A DNA stretch of 49,508 nt from Microcoleus sp. bin48.metabat.b7b8b9.023 (GCF_013299185.1 NZ_JAAFKG010000058.1:1-49508), one strand, 5' to 3'; numbered from the stretch's first letter, positions 32,013 to 40,230 are shown. A program made the numbers and translations. The notes: generated from the sequence alone by a model not told the origin.

Positions 32013-33008
32013 TCAAATAAAGCAAGCCAACCACAGCGGAAGCATCAACAGCAAACCGACAGAAGTGAGGGCGATGCTGCTAGCTAACAAATCGCGATCG
32101 AGTTCATATATTTCTGCTAAAATCAGCACCGAAAGAGCTGTGGGCGTTCCCGACATCAACACCAAAACCAACCTCGGATCGCCGCTCAATCCGAAAAAAC
32201 TAGCACCAAATCCGATCAGCACCGGCACAATTACCACTTTTAACAGCGACGGGATTAACGCTAGTTCAAAACTTTGCCATGTTTTAATAGCTCTCAGCCG
32301 GATACCAACCAACACCAAAGCACTAGCAATTACCCCCAAAACTGCCCCCTGCAATCCCGATTCTACATTCTCAGGCAAGGGGATATTTCTTGTAAAAAAA
32401 CCTATGATAAATGCCCAGAGAGCGGGAACTGTTAGCACGTCCCGAAGCTGAATCCACCAGTGATTTTTTCCATCGGAATGCCCGAAATAGCTAGCAAGAA
32501 ATACACCAAATCCGTAGCTTCCGATCACGTTGTTGGTGACGCTGTACAAGACGGCCCAGTTGTTGTTATCGCTGCTGATGATCGCGGGGGTGATTGCTAA
32601 TCCGACAAAGCCGGTATTCCCTAACATCGCAGCTAGGATAAAACTGCCTTGGCTCGATCGCGTCAGGGAATTTATATTTAATAGAAATAAATTAACTACA
32701 GAATGTTTGCCGTCAAAATATGGCTTTTTGACGTGGCGGGTGCTCAGCCGCCGTAATAATACCCAAGTCAACCAAGCTAAACTCGTACTGACAAATAATA
32801 CGAATATGGCGATCGCCGGTGTGAATCCGACAGCACCCGAAAAATCGCTCTGACGGGCTAAAACTGCAATTTGCAGGGGTATCCCAATCCAGAAAAGAAA
32901 GCGGCTCAGCAGTTTAGGAAAATCAACTGGGATGTATTGAAATACCAGCAGTCCCAAGCCAGTCCAGATCACTAGAGGCGTATAAGCGTGAAATAATGTC
33001 TCAATCAT
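32013..33008 (-). CDS. AEC (auxin efflux carrier) family transporter
   Basis: 331 residues, ten hydrophobic helices in two inverted halves of five. The first half is MIETLFHAYTPLVIWTGLGL to AMLGNTGFVGLAITPAI, with the conserved NTGFVGLA crossover motif. The second ends SGTPTALSVLILAEIYELDR and SSIALTSVGLLLMLPLWLAC. AEC carriers move small organic acids such as malate by secondary transport; the substrate here is unknown. The stop codon overlaps the Uma2-derived tail frame. Confidence 0.88.
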   Translation of the reverse strand: MIETLFHAYTPLVIWTGLGLLVFQYIPVDFPKLLSRFLFWIGIPLQIAVLARQSDFSGAVGFTPAIAIFVLFVSTSLAWLTWVLLRRLSTRHVKKPYFDGKHSVVNLFLLNINSLTRSSQGSFILAAMLGNTGFVGLAITPAIISSDNNNWAVLYSVTNNVIGSYGFGVFLASYFGHSDGKNHWWIQLRDVLTVPALWAFIIGFFTRNIPLPENVESGLQGAVLGVIASALVLVGIRLRAIKTWQSFELALIPSLLKVVIVPVLIGFGASFFGLSGDPRLVLVLMSGTPTALSVLILAEIYELDRDLLASSIALTSVGLLLMLPLWLACFI

Positions 33009-33130
33009 AAAAACTTAACTTGACAATTTGAAATCCCTCTACTTAATAATAGTAAAGCTAAAAATCCTTGTAGAATTTACTTTTTTTTTACCAACTGGTA
33101 TTCAAATAGTCTTGTTTTTTTTCAGCTAAT

Positions 33131-33541
33131 GTGCAGGGCGATATGGGCGATCGTATTGAACCGCCATATATTATCTCATCTACTACGGTTTTTTTTGAAT
33201 TATTTAACCACAGAGAACGCAGAGAACACAGAGAAGGAGAAGAGAGAGGAATAAGTAATAATGTGCAGGGCGATATGGGCGATCGTATTGAACCGCCATA
33301 TTATATTATCTCATCTACTACGGTTTTTTTTGAATTATTTAACCACAGAGAACGCAGAGAACACAGAGAAGGAGAAGAGAGAGGAATAAGTAATAATGTG
33401 CAGGGCGATATGGGCGATCGCATTGAACCGCCATATTATATTATCTCATCTACTACGGTTTTTTTTGAATTATTTAACCACAGAGAACGCAGAGAACACA
33501 GAGAAAGAGAAGAGAGAGGAATAAGTAATTCCGATGTAAAC
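33131..33541. repeat. Three tandem 132-135-bp units
   Basis: Units start at 33131, 33263 and 33398 with GTGCAGGGCGATATGGGCGA. Each holds GATCG(T/C)ATTGAACCGCC, a TATTATCTCATCTACTACGG stretch, eight Ts, and AACCACAGAGAACGCAGAGA. Unit 1 is three bases shorter (ATATATT versus ATATTATATT). Because both periods divide by three a 147-codon frame stays open, but it merely repeats the unit and lacks a ribosome site; not called as a gene. Confidence 0.9.
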
Positions 33542-33551
33542 GGATTTGATA

Positions 33552-33761
33552 TTAATTCAATTTCAAAGCGTTAACAGGTACGTCATCCCAAGCACTAACA
33601 GTCCGCAATGTAGCAACCCAGCCCTGTTCTTTTTGTTCTGCACTCAAATTCTGCTTGAAAGATTCGTGGCATTCCTTAGCTTGAGTATCATCGACACAAG
33701 CAATGCAAGCATAAAGAATACCAGACGGATCGATTTGCTCGTTTACCCAAATAATCATCAT
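33552..33761 (-). CDS. Small hypothetical protein, 69 residues
   Basis: MMIIWVNEQIDPSGILYACI then ACVDDTQAKECHESFKQNLS, ending VNALKLN. GGGAGAAGAG precedes the ATG pair at 33761/33758 as ribosome site. It is soluble and acidic with three cysteines; no family recognised. It has normal amino-acid composition and an ordinary start, so probably real. It lies between the tandem repeats and the GNAT gene in the same direction. Confidence 0.55.
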   Translation of the reverse strand: MMIIWVNEQIDPSGILYACIACVDDTQAKECHESFKQNLSAEQKEQGWVATLRTVSAWDDVPVNALKLN

Positions 33762-33825
33762 CTCTTCTCCCTATTGAACTCAACTATTATCTAAATTTTC
33801 CTATATTTTTGGCAACGATCTACAA

Positions 33826-34311
33826 TCACTTCGAGGCCAAACTCGCCAAAGACTCCCCCGCCACCCGGCAAATCCGCCAGTCGGGCATTACATCAGCACC
33901 GATACCCTTGTAAAATCCGATCGCCAATTCATTCCAATCAAGCACACTCCACTCCAAACGCCCGCAGCCCCTTTCCACCGTCAACCGCGCCAAATAAACA
34001 ATCAAAGACTTGCCAATTCCCCGCCCCCGAAACTCAGGAAGCACAAACAAATCCTCCAAATAAATCCCCGGCTGAGTCAAAAAAGTAGAATAATTGTAAA
34101 AAAATAGCGCCCAGCCTACAATCCGACCTTCGCATTCTGCTAGAATCGCTTCAGCAAAAGGGCGATCGGCAAACAAATGATTTTCCAAATCAACCGCATT
34201 ACCTGTTACCGCATGAGATAACTTTTCGTACTCAGCTAAAGCCTTAATCAAATCAAACAGCACCGGCACATCAGCACGGGTAGCTGGACGCAAAATCACC
34301 TCATCAGACAT
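33826..34311 (-). CDS. GNAT acetyltransferase, SSAT (diamine acetyltransferase)-like
   Basis: 161 residues. The full GNAT fold is visible: VILRPATRADVPVLFDLIKA (beta1-alpha1), EYEKLSHAVT, the GRIVGWALFF strand, YLEDLFVLPEFRGRGIGKSL (motif A with R/Q-x-x-G-x-G/A acetyl-CoA loop) and SVLDWNELAIGFYKGIGADV (motif B). YEKL and LEDLFV are features of the spermidine/spermine N-acetyltransferase branch, which acetylates polyamines or thialysine with acetyl-CoA; substrate preference is not proven. Single gene. Confidence 0.9.
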   Translation of the reverse strand: MSDEVILRPATRADVPVLFDLIKALAEYEKLSHAVTGNAVDLENHLFADRPFAEAILAECEGRIVGWALFFYNYSTFLTQPGIYLEDLFVLPEFRGRGIGKSLIVYLARLTVERGCGRLEWSVLDWNELAIGFYKGIGADVMPDWRICRVAGESLASLASK

Positions 34312-34365
34312 AAATCAATCAGTAGTAAGCGACAATCAACAATTAAATATAACAGAAGTCAGTAG

Positions 34366-34569
34366 TCAGTTGACAGTTGACAGTTGACAGTTGACAGTTT
34401 TCTGTTGTCATTATTTGTAGGTGCGTCGCCACTGACAGTTGACAGTTGACAGTTGACAGTTGACAGTTGACAGTTGTCATTATTTGTAGGTGCGTCGCCA
34501 CTGACAGTTGACAGTTGACAGTTGACAGTTGACAGTTGACAGTTGTCATTATTTGTAGGTGCGTCGCCA
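34366..34569. repeat. Composite 69-bp units: GTCATTATTTGTAGGTGCGT plus TTGACAG heptamers
   Basis: The core GTCATTATTTGTAGGTGCGT then CGCC recurs at 34407, 34476 and 34545, each exactly 69 bases apart, separated by blocks of (TTGACAG). A diverged fourth core is at 34632. Confidence 0.85.
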
Positions 34570-34673
34570 TTAAAAATCCCCAAAATGTCTTGACAATCTC
34601 ATAGCGACGCACCTAAAGTTTTCAATAACCTGTCATTATTTGTAGGGTGAGTCGCCATTCAAAATCCCCCAAA

Positions 34674-34780
34674 TATAGCCTTTCTCAAAGAGATGAGGTA
34701 AGACTGACAGCTTACATAACCACTAAATTAAGAGGGCTCGCATCCCAACAACGTACCTCACTTTTTTGATAACCGCTATA
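34674..34780. repeat. TATAGC..TTCTCA element, non-heptamer interior
   Basis: Ends TATAGCCTTTCTCAAAGAGA (34674) and TTTTTTGATAACCGCTATA (to 34780). The interior TGACAGCTTACATAACCAC and CATCCCAACAACGTACCTC is the same as in the truncated copy at 19765-19849. After it, 34859-34892 holds AACCGCAGAGAACACAGAGG; the rest to 35056 is empty. Confidence 0.75.
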
Positions 34781-35056
34781 TCTTGACAATCTCATAGCGA
34801 CGCACCTGGTTTTTTCAATAATCAGTCATTATATCGTTTCTGATTGCATGGAAATGATTTAACCGCAGAGAACACAGAGGACACAGAGGGGAGAGAATAG
34901 AGAGCTAAATAGACCATGCTACCGGATTTGATATTATTTGTAGATTGTCAAGCAGTCCCTGGTCAACTGAACTTGAATATGCAAATTTAGGGTGGGGAGA
35001 AGCCCACCCTAAATAATTTTAATAATTTTCAAAATGCCAACTCAATGTTTTGAAGC

Positions 35057-36130
35057 TTATTTCAACCAGCCCTTCAACCGTTCCGTCACTTGAGGGCGCC
35101 GCAGCTTTCGCATTGCCTTATTTTGAATTTGACGGACTCGTTCGCGGGACAGATTGAACAAACTACTGACTTCTTCTAAAGTGTAAGGTTCGCCAGTTAT
35201 CAAACCGTAACGCATAGCAACAATCTCTTTTTCCCGCTCAGTCAAAATATTATCCAACACCTCCAAAATATCTTGGCGCATCATCATCTCATTCATCTGA
35301 GCTTCGGGAGATTGCGTTGCGTTATCTTCAATAACATCCAAAAGTTCCGAACTTTCTTCCGTGCCGATGCGGTGGTTGAGAGATAAAGATTGGCGGCGCA
35401 CTTGCTGGAGGTAACGAAGCTGTTCGGAAGTAACTTCCATTTCCTTAGCAAGTTCAAGTTCAGTGGGATTGCGTTGAAGAGAACGCCTTAAATCCCGATA
35501 AACTTTTTTAAGTTTATTTAACTGTTCGACAATGTGAACCGGCAACCTAATTGTTCGCCCTTGATTGGCAATTGTGCGGGTAATTCCTTGGCGAATCCAC
35601 CAATAGGCATAGGTAGAAAATTTATAACCCTTCTCTGGATCGAACTTTTCGGCGGCTCGGTTCAAACCCAAAGCTCCTTCCTGAATTAAATCAAGAAAAG
35701 GCACGCCCCGGTTGAGATAGCGTTTGGCAATCGAAACCACCAAGCGCAAATTAGAGCTGATCATTTTTCGTTTCGCCGACTGACACTGGTAGCGGATCTG
35801 TTGCAGTTGAGTTTCGCTCACTCCCAAAGCAGCGGCGAGTTCAACTTTTGTGGGCACTCTGTTCAATTCCTGCTTTAAACGCTCTTCTAGTTCCTGAAGG
35901 GCTACCAATTCTTGAACGCGACGCGCTAACTCTACCTCTTCGGTGGCAGTCAGTAGGGGATAGCGAGCCATTTCTTTGAACAAAGCTCCCACGGGATCGT
36001 CGGCAGACCAACTGTTGTATGCTGACGATCTACTTACCGTCGGACGATCGATCTCGGTGTCCTCATCCTCTGCGATTTCGAGTGAGGCTTCGGATGCCAC
36101 CGCAAAACTGCCTAAGTCAGATTTTGCCAT
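35057..36130 (-). CDS. Group 2 sigma-70 family RNA polymerase sigma factor
   Basis: 357 residues. Region 1.2 (DDPVGALFKEMARYPLLTAT, about 44-63) is followed by region 2 (about 125-190: NLRLVVSIAKRYLNRGVPFL; YKFSTYAYWWIRQGITRTIA), which melts and reads the -10 box. Region 3 spans about 195-275 (IRLPVHIVEQLNKLKKVYRD). Region 4 (about 285-345, LTEREKEIVAMRYGL; LFNLSRERVRQIQNKAMRKL) reads -35. There is no long region 1.1, so it is a non-essential group 2 factor, used in cyanobacteria for light, carbon/nitrogen or stress shifts. The GLNRAAEKFDPEKGYKF variant of region 2.1-2.2 may help place it among SigB-E; I do not assign a letter. It is a single gene. Confidence 0.95.
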   Translation of the reverse strand: MAKSDLGSFAVASEASLEIAEDEDTEIDRPTVSRSSAYNSWSADDPVGALFKEMARYPLLTATEEVELARRVQELVALQELEERLKQELNRVPTKVELAAALGVSETQLQQIRYQCQSAKRKMISSNLRLVVSIAKRYLNRGVPFLDLIQEGALGLNRAAEKFDPEKGYKFSTYAYWWIRQGITRTIANQGRTIRLPVHIVEQLNKLKKVYRDLRRSLQRNPTELELAKEMEVTSEQLRYLQQVRRQSLSLNHRIGTEESSELLDVIEDNATQSPEAQMNEMMMRQDILEVLDNILTEREKEIVAMRYGLITGEPYTLEEVSSLFNLSRERVRQIQNKAMRKLRRPQVTERLKGWLK

Positions 36131-36255
36131 ATTTGCTTGGTGTCCGTGGGATGATTTGAAAAGTATCCCTTCACTGTAACGAATTTAATCAGAAATTTCC
36201 GAAATCCATCTAGAAGTTCGTGACTGATATCTGATTGCGCTAATTTTATACATTT

Positions 36256-37974
36256 TTATTGAGTTCGAGCCAGTAAAGGAGCAGCCTGCAATAACTCCTG
36301 AGTATAAGGGTGCTGCGGATTAGTAAAAATATCCCTAGTTTTCCCGATTTCCACAATTTTTCCCGAATTCATTACCGCAATGCGATCGCAAAAAAACCTC
36401 GCCACCCACAAATCGTGCGTAATAAACAGATAAGTCAAATTAAATTCCTGCTTCAACTCCAGCATCAGCTCTAATACCTGAGTCTGTATGCTAGCATCCA
36501 GCATACTCACCGGTTCGTCGCAAATAATCAGTTGCGGCCGAGTAATCAAAGCTCGGGCGATGGAAACCCGCTGCTGTTGTCCCCCCGACAGTTCCCCCGG
36601 ATAACGGCGAAAGAAATCCTCCCCAGGAGTTAAACCCACTCGCTCTAACATTTGGATGACTTGTTTTTTAGCTTCCTCTGCCTTAGCTAATTTGTGAATC
36701 AACAAAGGATCGGCAATACTTTGCCCGACTGTCATCATCGGATTCAAGCAAGCGTGGGGATCTTGAAATACCATTTGCATTTGGCGGCGGTGTTTCCTGA
36801 CAGCATCACGGCTCAGGGCAGTAATATCTATTCCTTCAAATTCAACTTTGCCACCTGTCGGGGGAATCAGCCGCAAAATTGTGCGCGATAACGTACTTTT
36901 TCCGCAGCCGGACTCCCCTACAAGCCCGAGGATTTCCCCGCGTTCTAGCTGCAAACTAACGCCGTCTACGGCTTTAATTACCTGGCGGTTCCTGGAAAAT
37001 AATTGGTCTAATAAATTACTTTCTAAACTGTAGTGCTGCTGCAAATTCGTCACAGTCAACAGAGGCGAATTTGTTAAGTTTGTAGTGAGGACTTCAGTCC
37101 TTCTTTCCGGCGAATTTGTTAAGTTTGTAGTGAGGACTTCAGTCCTTCTTTCCTCCGATGTTAACCCTTTACCCGAATCAGCTTGAATGTGCAAAGCTGC
37201 TTTCAGGAGCGATCGAGTATATTCGTGTTGTGGGCGTTCAAAAACATCCAGCACGGGCCCAGTTTCCACGACTTTGCCGCCGTACATCACCGCAATGCGA
37301 TCGCAATACTCAGCCACCATCGCCAAATCGTGAGAAATCAGCAAAATCGCCGTTCCCCTTGAAGCACAAAGTCGGGTTAATTCCTGCAAAATCTGAGCAG
37401 CGACAGTTACATCCAAACTCGTCGTCGGTTCATCCGCCACAATTAACTTCGGATCGAGCAAAAGAGCCAAAGCAATTGCCACTCTTTGGCGCATTCCACC
37501 GCTAAATTCGTGGGGAAATTGCGACCAGCGAGACGCCGGAATTTTCACAGCATCCAAAATCTCGATCGCCCGTTTCTTAGCTTCCTTGCGATTCAAATTC
37601 GGTCTGTGAGCCTGCAAAGTCTCGATGCAGTGTTCCCCAACAGTCATCAAAGGATCGAGACGAGTCATCGGATCTTGAAAAATTAACGCCACAGCTTCGC
37701 CCCGAAACCGTCTCAGCCGGGAAGCATTCATGTCAAACACCGACTCTCCCCCAAAACCAACCCGCCCCTCAACCAAAGTCGAATCCGGCAACAACCGCAT
37801 CGCCGCCCTTCCCAAAGTTGACTTACCGCACCCAGACTCCCCAACTAATCCCAGTTTTTCCCCCGGTTCCAGCGTCAGGGAAACCCCATCAACGGCCCAA
37901 CCGGATTGGCCCCGCCGCTGAGGATAAGCTACTCGCAGATTTTCAACGGAAAATAGAGAAGAGTCATTAGTCAT
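36256..37974 (-). CDS. Double ATPase of an oligopeptide/nickel-type ABC importer (DppD-DppF fusion)
   Basis: 572 residues with two complete ABC domains. Domain 1 (about 5-265) has Walker A GESGCGKST (45-53), signature FSGGMRQRVA, Walker B LIVADEPTTSLD and the switch His (LLISHD). Domain 2 (about 305-572) has GESGCGKST (353-361), signature LSGGQQQRVS, LIICDEPVSMLD and LFITHD. Each ends with the peptide-importer tail (PQHEYTRSLL, PQHPYTQELL). It would power uptake of peptides, glutathione or similar solutes with two membrane subunits and a binding protein, none of which is adjacent. The linker (275-304) holds two identical 15-residue copies ERRTEVLTTNLTNSP that come from a 45-bp DNA repeat. Confidence 0.93.
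   Translation of the reverse strand: MTNDSSLFSVENLRVAYPQRRGQSGWAVDGVSLTLEPGEKLGLVGESGCGKSTLGRAAMRLLPDSTLVEGRVGFGGESVFDMNASRLRRFRGEAVALIFQDPMTRLDPLMTVGEHCIETLQAHRPNLNRKEAKKRAIEILDAVKIPASRWSQFPHEFSGGMRQRVAIALALLLDPKLIVADEPTTSLDVTVAAQILQELTRLCASRGTAILLISHDLAMVAEYCDRIAVMYGGKVVETGPVLDVFERPQHEYTRSLLKAALHIQADSGKGLTSEERRTEVLTTNLTNSPERRTEVLTTNLTNSPLLTVTNLQQHYSLESNLLDQLFSRNRQVIKAVDGVSLQLERGEILGLVGESGCGKSTLSRTILRLIPPTGGKVEFEGIDITALSRDAVRKHRRQMQMVFQDPHACLNPMMTVGQSIADPLLIHKLAKAEEAKKQVIQMLERVGLTPGEDFFRRYPGELSGGQQQRVSIARALITRPQLIICDEPVSMLDASIQTQVLELMLELKQEFNLTYLFITHDLWVARFFCDRIAVMNSGKIVEIGKTRDIFTNPQHPYTQELLQAAPLLARTQ
37064..37153. repeat. 45-bp direct repeat inside the ABC ATPase gene
   Basis: Units 37064-37108 and 37109-37153 are identical, from GGCGAATTTGTTAAGTTTGT through GTAGTGAGGACTTCAGTCC to TTCTTTCC. 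The GTAGTGAGGACTT(C/T)AGTCC palindromic word is also the arm of the intergenic hairpin at 42683-42742. The period is 15 codons, so the reading frame is preserved. Confidence 0.95.
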
Positions 37975-38035
37975 TAGTCTTTAGTCCTTAGTTATTAGTT
38001 ATTAGTTATTGGTTATTGGTTATTGGTTATTGGTC
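37972..38035. repeat. TTATTAG / TTATTGG heptamer array
   Basis: Tandem GTTATTA units grade into GGTTATT units. The start codon of the ABC gene is embedded at the edge (CATTAGTC). A second array TTGTTAGTTGTTAC lies at 38143-38176, and CCAACTG/CAACTGT units run at 38335-38402. Confidence 0.7.
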
Positions 38036-38181
38036 GTATCATGTCCAGTCATATAATCTTCAATCGTTAATCGTTTGTAGTGAGAACATGGAGTCATCGA
38101 TCGGGGGTAACGGGAGAAGTTTTATCCTTACTACCAATTCACTTGTTAGTTGTTACTTGTTAGTTGTTACTTGTTAGGGAA

Positions 38182-38288
38182 GCATCTCAATTTTGCAAAA
38201 AAGCAATTTCTTTACAGTGCTGTCCCCGCTCGCGAGTGTTGGATAGATCGCGAGCGGGGACAGCACTGTAAAATCAAAACTGAGATGC
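38182..38288. repeat. Long hairpin element with 25-bp perfect stem
   Basis: The outer inverted repeat is GCATCTCA (38182-38189) and TGAGATGC (38281-38288). The inner arms 38211-38235 (TTTACAGTGCTGTCCCC then GCTCGCGA) and 38248-38272 are perfect complements with a 12-base loop. Related to the half copy at 8781-8852. Confidence 0.85.
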
Positions 38289-38408
38289 TCCCGTTGTTAG
38301 TTATTAGTCACTATCTACTAATGACTAATGGCAACTGCCAACTGCCAACTGCCAACTGACCAATGACCACTGCCAACTGTCAACTGTCAACTGTCAACTG
38401 CCAACTGA

Positions 38409-38993
38409 CTAAATTTCCCTTCGCTTCAACTCAGCTCTCCGCAATATGTAAGTAGCCGCACAATCAGCGTGGGGATGGTCTGCTAAAACTTCCGCTAGTT
38501 CCAATACATATCCGGCGATATCCGGGCCGAGTTTCTCAGTCAGCACCTGGCGTTCCCGAGCAGCGAGTTCTTGCACGCGGGCCTTAGCTTGCCAATTGGG
38601 AGAAAACATCTTGTCAATCTCGGTGTGGAATCCCAGACTTTCGAGAATATCCCACTCGCCGTTATCGCACCAAATTCCCCCGCATAGCATACAGCGCTCT
38701 ATGTAAAACGGCACTCTGCTAAAGGGAACCTTTGCCCGGGACAGATAGTGACCGTCTTCGGGACACAGGGCTGCTTTGCTGTCGTAGGGAGACGGCGTGA
38801 ATTCTATGCCGAGAGTGCCTGTCGCCTCTGGCTTTTCGGATTTGTTGTACCACTGGCTGTGTTCTTTCTGCCAAGCTTCGTATTCTCTGCCTGGAATCCA
38901 GATACCGTAACAGTTGGGACACCACTGCACCGACATACTGCCGGCTAAGGTGCCACCGTCTAAGTTGGGATGTTTACATTTTGGACATTCCAC
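38409..38993 (-). CDS. TFIIB-type zinc-ribbon protein
   Basis: 194 residues. The first ribbon is Cys3-x2-Cys6 and Cys25-x2-Cys28 (MECPKCKHPN; VQWCPNCYGIWIPGREYEAW), the zf-TFIIB layout. A second pairs Cys77..His82 with Cys101-x2-Cys104 (ALCPEDGHYL; CMLCGGIWCDNGEW). The C-terminal 65 residues are helical and basic (LAARERQVLTEKLGPDIAGY to RRAELKRREI). Probably a soluble zinc-binding protein of unknown role; related proteins are widespread and sometimes sit next to proteases or rhomboid-like proteins. The start at 38993 is fixed by the first ribbon. Confidence 0.85.
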   Translation of the reverse strand: MECPKCKHPNLDGGTLAGSMSVQWCPNCYGIWIPGREYEAWQKEHSQWYNKSEKPEATGTLGIEFTPSPYDSKAALCPEDGHYLSRAKVPFSRVPFYIERCMLCGGIWCDNGEWDILESLGFHTEIDKMFSPNWQAKARVQELAARERQVLTEKLGPDIAGYVLELAEVLADHPHADCAATYILRRAELKRREI

Positions 38994-39038
38994 CGCTTTA
39001 TTTCTCCTTGCCTTATCTATTCCCTGTTAATTCAGTTA

Positions 39039-39437
39039 TTAATTTTGCATCTGGACGGGCCCTGAAGCACCAGAATTTTTTTGCAGCACCGCACCGCAGT
39101 AGCCAATTAGCGTGTTAAGTCGCTCCGCAGTCGCAGTTTGCCTCGCGGATGCTGTCGCTGGCTGCTTTGCGGCTTGTAAAAACGTGACATCTGTCCCCAA
39201 TAACCGCAGTTGCTTGTGAATTTCCGTCAAATATGACTGTTCTGGGGGGGGTTCTGAGGTGTCTAACTCAGCGCTGGGGACTCTCATAATTTGGTTTCCG
39301 AAAAATTGTTGCACTTTTTTGTATTCGATCGCCAGCGCTGCCCGATCGAGATTATCCTCTGCGACAGTTCTTTGTAGCTGTTCGAGTGCTTGCTGTAATT
39401 CTTCGTAGCAATGGCGGCGGTCTTCGGACAATATCAT
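39039..39437 (-). CDS. patD: PatD-like heterocyst-frequency control protein
   Basis: 132 residues, helical, soluble. After LSEDRRHCYEELQQALEQLQ comes an EYKKVQQFFGNQIM helix. The second half, QSYLTEIHKQLRLLGTDVTF then LQAAKQPATASARQ and ERLNTLIGYCGAVLQ, follows the PatD family pattern (QSYxTEIxKQLRLLxxDVxFLQxARQ, then LxTLIxYCxxxL). In Anabaena PatD influences how many cells become heterocysts; the family also exists in cyanobacteria without heterocysts, so its broader role is open. Family call made from memory of the motif; moderately sure. The neighbouring zinc-ribbon gene is in the same direction, 45 bp downstream, and may be co-transcribed. Confidence 0.6.
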   Translation of the reverse strand: MILSEDRRHCYEELQQALEQLQRTVAEDNLDRAALAIEYKKVQQFFGNQIMRVPSAELDTSEPPPEQSYLTEIHKQLRLLGTDVTFLQAAKQPATASARQTATAERLNTLIGYCGAVLQKNSGASGPVQMQN

Positions 39438-39570
39438 GATTTTGTGAACAAATTTGTCTTTATAATCAAAGTAGATTCTTGCTTAAGGTTGGCTCAGATG
39501 AAGGAAAGCCGTGCCTTTTTGCAGCAATTCCCTGTTTTTCGAGAAAATTTCATCACTGGGGGGCATCATC

Positions 39571-39811
39571 TCGATCGCTCTGGCTTTTGCTTTGAGTTCT
39601 CAACTGTCAACTGTCAACTGTCAAGCATCGCTCTGGCTTCTGCTTTGAGTTGTCAACTGTCAACTGTCAACTGTCAAGCATCGCTCTGGCTTCTGCTTTG
39701 AGTTGTCAACTGTCAACTGTCAAGCATCGCTCTGGCTTCTGCTTTAAGTTGTCAACTGTCAACTGTCAACTGTCAACTATCAAGCATCGCTCTGGCCTCT
39801 GCTTTGAGTTT
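39571..39811. repeat. Five composite units: GCATCGCTCTGGCTTCTGC plus CAACTGT heptamers
   Basis: The core word begins at 39571 (variant), 39625, 39678, 39724 and 39784. Distances between the last four are 53, 46 and 60 bases, differing by exactly 7, so the number of CAACTGT heptamers between cores changes from unit to unit. Confidence 0.9.
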
Positions 39812-40230
39812 AGCGTTGCCTGTAAATGTCGATCGCCCGCTCCACCAAAAACAGGTACAGTGTCCCAATGCTCGCTAGAGTGGATATCTTCAAATTTTAG
39901 ACCCTAGTTCCAGATTCATCTGTCGAGTCAAATCTCAAATCTCAAATCTCAAATCTCAAATCGACTGACCTCCACTGCTACCGCCAAAATATCCCCATCT
40001 TACGCGATCGACAGAACGGAGTGGCGGCAGTGGAGTCACTATATTTTCCTACCTGCGAGGGGGGGCAGCTCGCAATTAGATAGGTATAGTTAACACAAAA
40101 ATCGACTATTTTTTGGGATTGCAAATTGTGGCATTCAATTAGTTTAGTATAACTAAACACATAATTTCGGCAATTCAACCGAAAACTGGCATTTAACCAT
40201 TTGTATTTCTAATTTTTAAAGGTGTACCCC
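39812..40230. other. Spacer upstream of the Rel/Spo gene
   Basis: Contains a CAAATCT heptamer array (39929-39962) and a broken inverted pair (CCACTGCTACCGCC near 39973; GGCGGCAGTGG near 40024). An A/T-rich stretch with AAACACATAATTTCG follows at about 40154-40170. The gene promoter probably lies in the last 100 bases, but no box is clear. Confidence 0.4.

Noticed and set aside
33131..33574. 147-codon frame across the triple repeat as a real gene
   Set aside because: No ribosome site, every unit repeats the same non-coding words, and the frame is open only because the period is divisible by three.
34343..34612. Minus-strand frames reading TVNCQLSTVNCQLS
   Set aside because: Same heptamer artefact as above; no ribosome site and no conserved residues outside the repeat.
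39411..39907. Plus-strand frames with repeated STVNCQLS residues
   Set aside because: Three rounds of the CAACTGT heptamer give a 21-base, seven-residue period in every frame, which is a translation artefact of the repeat.
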